Assembly (NCBI GenBank): GCA_023427985.1
Contig: JAEYZM010000022.1
Span: 33,920 to 97,919, forward strand
Length of the DNA: 64,000 nt
Reading direction: 5' to 3'
Origin: Bacteroidota bacterium
GTDB lineage: Bacteria; Bacteroidota; Bacteroidia; Sphingobacteriales; Sphingobacteriaceae
In this document: piece by piece, positions 1-7,309 of the stretch
Position numbering within the stretch: the first letter of the stretch is position 1
Layout of the letters: the number at the start of each line of letters is the position of its first letter
The notes under the pieces: model-generated
Database searches by the model: none
What the model was told of the DNA's origin: nothing
What the model saw: only the letters and a program-made list of their open reading frames with translations
Program-made: the position numbers and the translations under genes

Positions 1-1066
1 CATGCATGAAATATTTTTTATACAATGGCATATCAGGATTTTGTTTTGCAACTTCGTGCTTATCTAATAAACCTAATTGAATAAGTTCCGACTCCATTAC
101 TTTACCAACTTCTTTATGGTATTCATCAAGTAATGTACCTTCTACTAACATGCCTTTTGCTTCTTTCATTACTTTAAGTACTGCATTATACACATCTCGT
201 TGACGTTTACTAAATTTACCATTTACTGGAATTGATCTCGACAAGTCGGCTGTATAATTCGCATATTCTGCACCAAAATCCATTAACAATACATCGCCAT
301 CCTTACAGGCTTTATTATTGTCGTTATAATGCAAAACAATGGCACTTGCGCCTGAAGCTATGATTGGATTATATGCATGGCCTGTAGCTCTATTACGAAT
401 AAACTCGTGAATGATTTCTGCTTCAATTTCATACTCCATTACACTGGGTTTTACAAACGCCAAAATTCTTCTGAATGCTTTTTCTGTGATATCACAAGCA
501 GTTTGCATGAGTTCAATTTCGTAATTTGTTTTAACAGCTCTGAGTTCTCTGAAAATTGGTGCGGCACGTTCGTATTTATGTACCGGATAAGTTTCCATCA
601 ATTGTTTTGCAAAACGTAAGTCGCGATATTGATTGATGTGTACATAACGATCGTTTTCGTTTGTATTGATGTATACATGTTCTGTATGATTCATTAACAT
701 TGGGAAAATTGATTTGAAATCTTCTAACCAAAAAATTGAACGAATCCCAGAACACTCAATCGCTTCGTCTTTCGTGTATTTATGTCCCTCCCAAATGGCT
801 ATATGTTCATTGGTTTTCTTTAGAAATAAAACTTCTTTGTAGGCTGGAATTGGTGCATCAGGAAAAACAATTAGAATACTTTCTTCTTGATCGATACCAG
901 ACAACCAAAACATATCTGAGTTTTGTCTAAAGGTAAATGTTTGATCACCAGCTCTTGGAAATTCATCGTTTGAATGAATAATGGCGAGTGATTTTGGTTT
1001 TAATTTTTCAACAAAACGTTTTCTATTTTCAATAAATAAATCCGACTTAATTTTTGTGTATTTCAT
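1..1066 (-). CDS. pepP: Xaa-Pro aminopeptidase (M24B), 3' end outside window
   Basis: Aminopeptidase P removes the N-terminal residue from peptides with proline in position two, using two metal ions. The minus-strand frame opens at ATG 1066 and stays open to the window edge, giving 355 residues. Residues 1-170 look like the N-terminal creatinase-like domain. The C-terminal pita-bread domain follows, with an LHYND motif near residue 246 and the metal-ligand segment MDFG...TADLSR near 264-278. The frame runs off the edge just after YFMH, where the next metal-binding histidine motif of the family begins. It lies 16 bases downstream of the alanine dehydrogenase-like gene and is probably co-transcribed with it. 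The family is clear; the remaining roughly 75-100 residues cannot be seen. Confidence 0.9.
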   Translation of the reverse strand, partial: MKYTKIKSDLFIENRKRFVEKLKPKSLAIIHSNDEFPRAGDQTFTFRQNSDMFWLSGIDQEESILIVFPDAPIPAYKEVLFLKKTNEHIAIWEGHKYTKDEAIECSGIRSIFWLEDFKSIFPMLMNHTEHVYINTNENDRYVHINQYRDLRFAKQLMETYPVHKYERAAPIFRELRAVKTNYEIELMQTACDITEKAFRRILAFVKPSVMEYEIEAEIIHEFIRNRATGHAYNPIIASGASAIVLHYNDNNKACKDGDVLLMDFGAEYANYTADLSRSIPVNGKFSKRQRDVYNAVLKVMKEAKGMLVEGTLLDEYHKEVGKVMESELIQLGLLDKHEVAKQNPDMPLYKKYFMH

Positions 1067-1082
1067 AGTAGTTTTAAAAATA

Positions 1083-2303
1083 TTAACTGGCTTGTGCAGC
1101 AACAAGTAAATCTAAATCTTTATAAGGTAATTTGAATTGGTTGGAAAGGTATTTATTTGTAATATGTCCGTTATACATGTACACCCCACTTCTAATACCT
1201 GCATTACTCCATAAGTAATTTTTTATTCCACCTTCTTCACCTAATTCTAACAAAATAGGAGTGAATATATTGGTTAAAGCATATGAAGCAGTACGCGCAA
1301 CTCGAGAAGCAATATTTGGTACACAATAATGTATGACATCGTGTTTATTGAATACAGGCTTAGTATGATTGGTTACCTCTGATGTTTCAAAAACACCACC
1401 TTGATCAATACTCACATCGATAATTACCGAATCGGCCTTCATTCTTGAAACCATTTCTTCTGAAACGATGCAAGGACTTCTTCCTTCTTTTGCACGCATT
1501 GCACCAATGGCAACATCGCATTTCGATAAAGCTTTTTGTAAAACCACTGGTTGTAAAACGGATGTGAAAATTCTACTTCCAATATTGTTTTGCAATCTTC
1601 TAAGATGATATACCGAATTGTCAAATACTTTTACATCGGCCCCTAATGCTAATGCTGTTCTTGCAGCATACTCACCCACAGTACCCGCGCCAATAATTAC
1701 AATTTCAGTAGGTGGAATTCCTGTAACTCCTCCTAACATGAGACCTTTACCATTGAAAGTACTTAAAAGTTCAGAGGCAATGTGAATGGATGCAGTACCA
1801 ACAATTTCACTCATAGAGCGAACAACTGTTAATATTTCACCCTCGTCTCTTAAATATTCATAAGCAATAGCCGTGATATTTTTTTGTATTAATAATTTTA
1901 AATAATCTTCTTTTAGTGTGCTAACTTGTAAGCCTGAAATTAAAGTCTGTCCCCCTTTCAATAATGCTATTTCCTCGGTAGTAGGAGGAGCAACTTTTAT
2001 TATCACATCGCTTTGCCAAACCGCTTTAGAATCATACGTGATTTCGGCACCTTCTTCAGAATAATCTTTGTCGAAAAATTTAGCAGCAGCTCCCGCATTT
2101 GATTCTATAATTACTTCGTGACCATTATTAATCAAAAGCCCTACAGATAATGGCGTTAAGGCAATTCTATTTTCTTGAAATGTAGTTTCTTTGGGTATAC
2201 CAATTTTTAAACTATGTTTTCTATTTTTTATTGCCATTAATGCTTCCTGCGGCATTAATAAAGCTTGCTTAGCAATATCAGAAAATCCTCTTTGGCTGCT
2301 CAT
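1083..2303 (-). CDS. ald: Alanine dehydrogenase / PntA-like protein, Bacteroidetes type
   Basis: 406 residues. Alanine dehydrogenase interconverts L-alanine and pyruvate plus ammonia with NAD. Visible family features are RIALTP (Arg46, substrate carboxylate), Lys103 in the IIKVAPP segment, the Rossmann glycine motif GAGTVG at 205-210 with Asp228 at the end of the second strand, and DVSIDQGG at 296-303. The protein carries an N-terminal extension of about 30 residues before the usual IGIPKE start. The position where classic alanine dehydrogenases have a catalytic His (motif LHLA) reads GLQVS, with Gln126. This resembles the transhydrogenase alpha subunit, so the exact reaction is open. It starts 10 bases after the tryptophan dioxygenase gene in an apparent operon. 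Confidence 0.8.
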   Translation of the reverse strand: MSSQRGFSDIAKQALLMPQEALMAIKNRKHSLKIGIPKETTFQENRIALTPLSVGLLINNGHEVIIESNAGAAAKFFDKDYSEEGAEITYDSKAVWQSDVIIKVAPPTTEEIALLKGGQTLISGLQVSTLKEDYLKLLIQKNITAIAYEYLRDEGEILTVVRSMSEIVGTASIHIASELLSTFNGKGLMLGGVTGIPPTEIVIIGAGTVGEYAARTALALGADVKVFDNSVYHLRRLQNNIGSRIFTSVLQPVVLQKALSKCDVAIGAMRAKEGRSPCIVSEEMVSRMKADSVIIDVSIDQGGVFETSEVTNHTKPVFNKHDVIHYCVPNIASRVARTASYALTNIFTPILLELGEEGGIKNYLWSNAGIRSGVYMYNGHITNKYLSNQFKLPYKDLDLLVAAQAS

Positions 2304-2313
2304 CGTATACGAT

Positions 2314-3297
2314 TTATTTATTCATTTCTTTTAATGTTTGTTCAACCCAACCTTTACCCCAGTTTTCAATTTCTTCATCGGTCCATAATTCTGGATAGAA
2401 AATTCTTTTTTGAAAACGAGGCGGTAAATATTTTTGCCAATTTGTACCACCTGTTGCTTTAATGTCTGCTGGATCTTTGTGTAAATAGCGCACTGCCGAT
2501 TTGTAATGCACCAATGGCCAATTCACGTTCACATTCACGTCGAATCGTTTCATTGCATCAGCGGCATTTTGATTTTTGCTATTTAACTTTTTGTATATCG
2601 AATAAATATTATTGTTATGTCGATGTTCTGCTAAGCTTTTAAATTCTTGCAAATACTTATCTTCAAACTGGCGTAATGTTAAGGTTTTTTTACCCGTGCT
2701 TAATTCTGTTGCTCCATGTTTCCAATAAATATTATCGAGGAATTTTTGGGCATCAAATTTTTCATTTTTCATTTTATCGCGCACATCTTTATCCACTAAG
2801 TTGATAAAATCGGTTGCAAAAATTTCAATCATACGGTATTGTCCCGATTGAAAACCGCTTGCTGGAAGTAATGCCATTCTGTATTTCAAGAATTGTTCCT
2901 TCTCCATCCCATCAACCATAATGTCGAATGAATTGGTAAGGTGCTCAAAATATCTATTGATGCGTGTTAAGCGGTCTATGAAAAATTTCTCATCAATATT
3001 TTCCTTGCTACATATTTGTTCGCATTCACTTAAAATCATTTTGAAGTAAAGCTCTGTAACCTGATGATACATTATGAAAATTTTTTCGTCAGGAAAAGCA
3101 GTTCGAGGATTTTGTAAACTTAGCAAAGTATCTAAATGAATGTAATCCCAATAGGTTAAGTATTCGGAGTACAATAATCCATCGAGGTAGGATACCAAGT
3201 CTTGACCCATGGCATCGTATTTCTCTTTTAACTTTTGTATTCTTTCAATTATTTCTGGTGTAAGGTCCATTTTTTCTAAGGTATTAAGGGACCGCAA
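2314..3297 (-). CDS. kynA: Tryptophan 2,3-dioxygenase family protein
   Basis: 327 residues. The family are haem enzymes that open the indole ring of tryptophan to N-formylkynurenine, the first step of the kynurenine pathway. The N-terminal half has the signature MYHQVTELYFK with His78, the likely substrate base, followed by SGFQSGQYR near 147-155. The C-terminal part has WPLVHYKSAVRYLH and ATGGT at 281-285; His264 or His273 is the probable haem ligand. Spacing to the GTGGS-like loop is longer than I recall for the Xanthomonas enzyme, so this is probably the Bacteroidetes subgroup. No kynurenine formamidase or kynureninase gene is in view. It sits 20 bases after the SDR gene and 10 bases before ald, suggesting one transcript. 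Confidence 0.85.
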   Translation of the reverse strand: MRSLNTLEKMDLTPEIIERIQKLKEKYDAMGQDLVSYLDGLLYSEYLTYWDYIHLDTLLSLQNPRTAFPDEKIFIMYHQVTELYFKMILSECEQICSKENIDEKFFIDRLTRINRYFEHLTNSFDIMVDGMEKEQFLKYRMALLPASGFQSGQYRMIEIFATDFINLVDKDVRDKMKNEKFDAQKFLDNIYWKHGATELSTGKKTLTLRQFEDKYLQEFKSLAEHRHNNNIYSIYKKLNSKNQNAADAMKRFDVNVNVNWPLVHYKSAVRYLHKDPADIKATGGTNWQKYLPPRFQKRIFYPELWTDEEIENWGKGWVEQTLKEMNK

Positions 3298-3317
3298 TTT
3301 AAGTATTTACAAGGGAT

Positions 3318-4292
3318 TTAGAAAGAGATGTCTTTGGAAAGCATAGAATCTAAGCTTTTTTCTACCGATATGAATTGATGTGGTATAATTTTAAGGATTT
3401 TATTATTAGAAAATTCTAATTTTTTATGTGCTGTCTTTGCTGTGCTTAGACTAATTGCTGGTGATTTTCCGCTAATCATTGACCAGAATTTCATTAATAA
3501 GGCAATTGTATACAATACCTTTGGACGCAATTCAAAATAGGGTGCTTTTGTTCCTAATTTGTTCGCAACATAATCTAGAATTGATTTATAGGTTTTATTT
3601 TCAGAGTTTAAAATAAATCGTTCTGAGTGAATTGCATTTTCGAATAATTTACACATTAGTATTGCCACATCTCTAACATCGACATAACCCACAATACCGT
3701 TTGTATAAAATGGACTTTTCTTTTTTACGAGTTCTAAAATTTTCATAGATCCTCTTCCGCGTTCATCATAGCCCAAGATTATGGATGGGTTAACAATACA
3801 AGCTTTCAGCCCTTCGTATATTCCTCTCCACACTTCACGCTCAGCTTCAAATTTTGTTATCGAATAATCGGATGAATTCTTTTTAAACGCCCACCTACAA
3901 TTTTCATCAATTAACTGATTGGGTTTTGCATCTCCAATAGCTGCAATAGAACTTACATGCATAAAGTAGAGATCGGGAAATTGTAAAGCAGCATTTACTA
4001 GATTCGCGGTAACATCGACATTAGTTCTCCAAAGTTCCTTTTTGTTTTTTGGATTAAAGGAAACCATAGCGGCGCAATGAAAAATAGCCTGTACATCTTT
4101 GATTTGTTCGTTAACAGAATCGAAATCTAGCAAGTCCACATCGACCCACTGAATCTTATCTTGATAGGGAATAAGTTTTTTAGGAATACTACTATGAGCT
4201 CTTTTACTTGCTTTAATAGTATAGCCATTTTTAATTAAGTATTCACATACAAATGAACCTAGAAAACCTGTTGCGCCCGTTACGAAAATCAT
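3318..4292 (-). CDS. NAD(P)-dependent epimerase/dehydratase (extended SDR)
   Basis: 324 residues. Extended short-chain dehydrogenase with the nucleotide-binding motif TGATGFLG at residues 5-12, an acidic turn VDVDLLD, the serine strand HVSSIAA and the catalytic YSITK pair. The pattern resembles dihydroflavonol-4-reductase or 3-beta-HSD-like members acting on hydroxylated or sugar substrates; I cannot name the substrate. The start at 4292 overlaps a small palindrome, CATATTT-ac-AAATATG at 4290-4305. It is the first gene of the apparent minus-strand run SDR - tryptophan dioxygenase - ald - pepP, with 20 bases to the next gene. The upstream side is divergent from the arginase-like gene. Confidence 0.85.
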   Translation of the reverse strand: MIFVTGATGFLGSFVCEYLIKNGYTIKASKRAHSSIPKKLIPYQDKIQWVDVDLLDFDSVNEQIKDVQAIFHCAAMVSFNPKNKKELWRTNVDVTANLVNAALQFPDLYFMHVSSIAAIGDAKPNQLIDENCRWAFKKNSSDYSITKFEAEREVWRGIYEGLKACIVNPSIILGYDERGRGSMKILELVKKKSPFYTNGIVGYVDVRDVAILMCKLFENAIHSERFILNSENKTYKSILDYVANKLGTKAPYFELRPKVLYTIALLMKFWSMISGKSPAISLSTAKTAHKKLEFSNNKILKIIPHQFISVEKSLDSMLSKDISF

Positions 4293-4341
4293 ATTTACAA
4301 ATATGTGGAAAATAAGGGATATTTGTTTGTATTCAAATCAT

Positions 4342-4349
4342 TAGGTTTG
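4342..4349 (+). promoter_or_regulatory. Candidate -7 element TAGGTTTG of the arginase-like gene
   Basis: TAGGTTTG matches the Bacteroidetes -7 consensus TAnnTTTG, and TTTG occurs at 4322-4325, 16 nt upstream, slightly shorter than usual. The element ends one base before the first in-frame ATG (4351). A transcript starting a few bases downstream could not carry that ATG, which favours the ATG at 4366. Confidence 0.35.
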
Positions 4350-4365
4350 TATGTATTTTAAAAAT

Positions 4366-5538
4366 ATGTTAGAGGATTTTTTACAAAAGTTACAGCCAGG
4401 GGCTTATTTAGAGCAAAGTGAATATTACGAAAGTCAAATAGGCTTTCAAATTGTAAAGTACACATCGGAATTCCCTAGTTTAGAAGGATTTGACTTGGCA
4501 TTGATAGGTGTGGAAGAAGATAGAAAATCCGTAAACAATGAAGGCGCATCAGAATGTGCGAATAAAGTTCGACCGCATTTTTATAAATTAAATGTAGGAG
4601 ATTTCAAACTCAAGATACTGGATTTGGGTAATATTTTACCTGGTAATACAGTAAGAGATACGCATGTTGCATTAAAAACAGTATGCGAAGAATTAATGCG
4701 CTTGAAAATAATTCCTATTATTTTAGGTGGTGGACAAGACTTAACCTATGCGCAATATTGGGCGTATCAGAATTTAGATACCAAAGTAGATATGGTTGTG
4801 TTTGATTCGCATTTCGATTTGGATGCAAGAATTGATGAACAACAAACACCAGATTCTATTTCCTATTTGAACAGTATAATATTACACGAACCACATTTTT
4901 TATACAACTACAGTAACATTGGTTTTCAAACGTATTATGTAAATCAAGAAAGCATCGAATTAATGAATCAGATGTATTTCGATGTGCACCGCTTGGGTTC
5001 TTTTAGGAATAATATTTCTGAAACTGAGCCTATCATTAGAGCGGCCGATATGGTATCGGTTGATATTTCTTGTATTAAAATGTCGGACGCACCAGGAAAT
5101 GCAAATGCACATCCGAATGGTTTTTACGCAGAGGAACTTTGTCAGATGATGCGTTATGCAGGAATTTCCGATAAGTTAAGTTCTATTGGTATTTACGAAT
5201 GTAATCCAAAGTACGATCATCGAAATCAAACAGTAGAATTAGTTGCTCAAATGATTTGGTGTTTTATAGAAGGATTTTATCAACGAAGAAATGATTTACC
5301 TACAACATCTAAAAAAGATTTTATAAAATACAGAGCAACATTTGAGAACATTCATTCTGAGGTGGTGTTTTTGAAAAGCAAAAAAACGGACCGATGGTGG
5401 ATGCAGATTCCATATCAAAACAATCATTCTAAGAACGAACGTTTTGAAGTAATACCATGTTCCTATGAAGATTATAAGCTTGCAGCTAAAGGTGAGATAC
5501 CCGAGCGTTGGTGGAGAAATTATCAGAAATTAACTTAA
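4366..5538 (+). CDS. Arginase/agmatinase/formiminoglutamase-fold protein
   Basis: 390 residues from ATG 4366 (395 from ATG 4351). Counting from 4351, the ureohydrolase motifs are present but altered: GGGQD at 126-130 where arginases have GGDHS, DSHFDLD at 152-158 matching DxHxD, and SVDIS at 236-240 where the family has SxDxD. So one His ligand is Gln and one Asp ligand is Ser, and the dimetal site may be incomplete. The Bacteroidetes members I know of are labelled formimidoylglutamase family without proof. The start at 4366 is preferred because a promoter-like element abuts 4351 and the protein then begins MLEDFLQ. Its 3' end overlaps the convergent kinase gene by 53 bases. Confidence 0.75.
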   Translation: MLEDFLQKLQPGAYLEQSEYYESQIGFQIVKYTSEFPSLEGFDLALIGVEEDRKSVNNEGASECANKVRPHFYKLNVGDFKLKILDLGNILPGNTVRDTHVALKTVCEELMRLKIIPIILGGGQDLTYAQYWAYQNLDTKVDMVVFDSHFDLDARIDEQQTPDSISYLNSIILHEPHFLYNYSNIGFQTYYVNQESIELMNQMYFDVHRLGSFRNNISETEPIIRAADMVSVDISCIKMSDAPGNANAHPNGFYAEELCQMMRYAGISDKLSSIGIYECNPKYDHRNQTVELVAQMIWCFIEGFYQRRNDLPTTSKKDFIKYRATFENIHSEVVFLKSKKTDRWWMQIPYQNNHSKNERFEVIPCSYEDYKLAAKGEIPERWWRNYQKLT

Positions 5539-7288
5539 GCTTTTGATACAATTGCTCGCTATCAAATGGCTTGATAATAATATCGTTAATACTTACTGTT
5601 TTCAATTCTTGCAAAATTGCTTCGTCTGAAGTAGCAGTTAATGCTATTATAGGAACACGTGACTTTATAACATCACCTAAATTCCTGATATACGCACTTG
5701 CTTCAATACCATCCATCTCGGGCATATTAATATCCATGAGAATTACATCGAAGTTATGTTTAATAAATGTTTCTATAGCTAATTTGCCGTTCGAAACAAT
5801 TTCAAAATTGCATTTCCACTTTTTTAGTAAACGCTCTAAAAGAAAAACATTTACGATATTATCTTCAGCGACAAGAATTGTTATGTTCGATAAGTCTTTT
5901 TCCTCTTGTTCTCTATTGAAGTCAAATTCAAACGCCTTTGGTTTTTCTAGTTTTATCTCGAAACTAAATTCAGAACCCTTGTTTTTTTCTGATTGGACTT
6001 GAATATCACTATCGTACATATTCAATATCTTACGTACTATACTCAAACCTAAACCAGTACCGCCAGAACCAAAATTATTTTTATTATGTATCTGTTCAAA
6101 TGGTTCAAATATGACACCTTGATGTTCGGTGTCTATTCCTATTCCTGAATCTTTTATACTAAATCGCAAGTCAATATTATTTTCATCTTCAGATAATATG
6201 CTTAGATTGATTGATACATAACCTTCTTTTGTGAATTTTATACTATTACCAATCAGATTATATAAAATTTGCGAAATCCTTGTGGAGTCAACTAATACAT
6301 CGATATATTTTAGTCGATCATCTATATTAAGTTCAAATTTTAATCCTTTATTCGAGGCTTCATTTTGAAGACTGTAATAAGTATTTGTTAGTATACTATG
6401 TAAATTTGTACTATCGTTATTTAATTGTAGTTTATTTAAATCTAATTTATTAAAGTCAAGTACGTTGTTAATGATATTTCTCAAATTATTACCTGAATAC
6501 TTTAAGGTTTTTAAATTTTCTTCTTGCTCTTTATCGTAAGTATTGGTTAATAATAAATCAGTAATTCCAATTACTGCATTCAAAGGTGTTCTTAATTCGT
6601 GCGACATAGAAGACAAAAATTCAGTTTTAGAATTTGCAAGTTTATTGGCTTTATCAACCGACAATTGCAATTGTTCATTTAAATCTTCTTTTTCTTTCAT
6701 ATTAGCCTGGAATGTTCTATGGAACATGTAACTGGCATATATTATTGTTATAAAATTTAGTATCGTTATGTATGTTGTTTCTGGGAATGTACCAGGTTGT
6801 ATGTTGGTTTGAATAGTAACAAGATTTGTTTCTTTAAAAATAAGCAAGAGTAATGGAGGAACTGTAGAAAGTAATGAATATCGTAATCCCCAATAGGTTC
6901 CTAATAAATAGAAACTGCTAATTATAGTCATAAACATAAATTGAAGGTTTACAACATAAATTGTTTCTTTGGATACAATTGCAATAGACCATATCAAAAG
7001 AATTCCAATAATTAGCATTGTATGCGTTATGCCTTTGATGTATTTTTTGTCATACAGTAAAAATTTGAGTGCAATTAGGTATACTAAAGCAATGATTAAT
7101 GCACGATACAATTGGTAATCGTGATTTTTACTAATTGCAAAATAAACCGCAACAAAGATTTTTAACATTGCAAAGCAAAGAATAAAATGTAAAATTTTAA
7201 TCTTTGCTTTATTTAAATCGCTTGTTTCTGTTTCTAATAATTTCTTTAAAGAGAAATTAAAAAACGATAATTTTTTGTTGGGTAACAT
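5486..7288 (-). CDS. Membrane hybrid sensor histidine kinase with C-terminal receiver
   Basis: 600 residues. A hydrophobic region with about six membrane segments spans residues 28-192 and a short coiled coil spans 195-220. The HisKA domain has SHELRTPLN with phospho-acceptor His230. The HATPase domain shows the N box (NLIGNSIKF, Asn348), DSGIGID at 380-386 and GTGLGLSI at 410-417. A receiver domain from about 468 has the phosphorylated Asp519 in LMDINMP and a late KPF lysine. There is no periplasmic sensor domain; the membrane block is probably the sensor, and the signal is unknown. It is convergent with the arginase-like gene, its last 53 bases lying inside that gene's 3' end. No separate regulator gene adjoins it, in keeping with a hybrid kinase. 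Confidence 0.9.
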   Translation of the reverse strand: MLPNKKLSFFNFSLKKLLETETSDLNKAKIKILHFILCFAMLKIFVAVYFAISKNHDYQLYRALIIALVYLIALKFLLYDKKYIKGITHTMLIIGILLIWSIAIVSKETIYVVNLQFMFMTIISSFYLLGTYWGLRYSLLSTVPPLLLLIFKETNLVTIQTNIQPGTFPETTYITILNFITIIYASYMFHRTFQANMKEKEDLNEQLQLSVDKANKLANSKTEFLSSMSHELRTPLNAVIGITDLLLTNTYDKEQEENLKTLKYSGNNLRNIINNVLDFNKLDLNKLQLNNDSTNLHSILTNTYYSLQNEASNKGLKFELNIDDRLKYIDVLVDSTRISQILYNLIGNSIKFTKEGYVSINLSILSEDENNIDLRFSIKDSGIGIDTEHQGVIFEPFEQIHNKNNFGSGGTGLGLSIVRKILNMYDSDIQVQSEKNKGSEFSFEIKLEKPKAFEFDFNREQEEKDLSNITILVAEDNIVNVFLLERLLKKWKCNFEIVSNGKLAIETFIKHNFDVILMDINMPEMDGIEASAYIRNLGDVIKSRVPIIALTATSDEAILQELKTVSINDIIIKPFDSEQLYQKLKLISDNFSTNARVSHL

Positions 7289-7309
7289 GTGTCTAGCTAA
7301 TATAGCTAA

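Noticed and set aside
377..930. Plus-strand open frames of 64-80 codons
   Set aside because: They are antisense to the Xaa-Pro aminopeptidase frame, which has clear family motifs; the antisense products look like nothing recognisable.
4290..4305. Palindrome CATATTT-ac-AAATATG over the SDR start codon
   Set aside because: Short and AT-rich; expected by chance, and half is coding.
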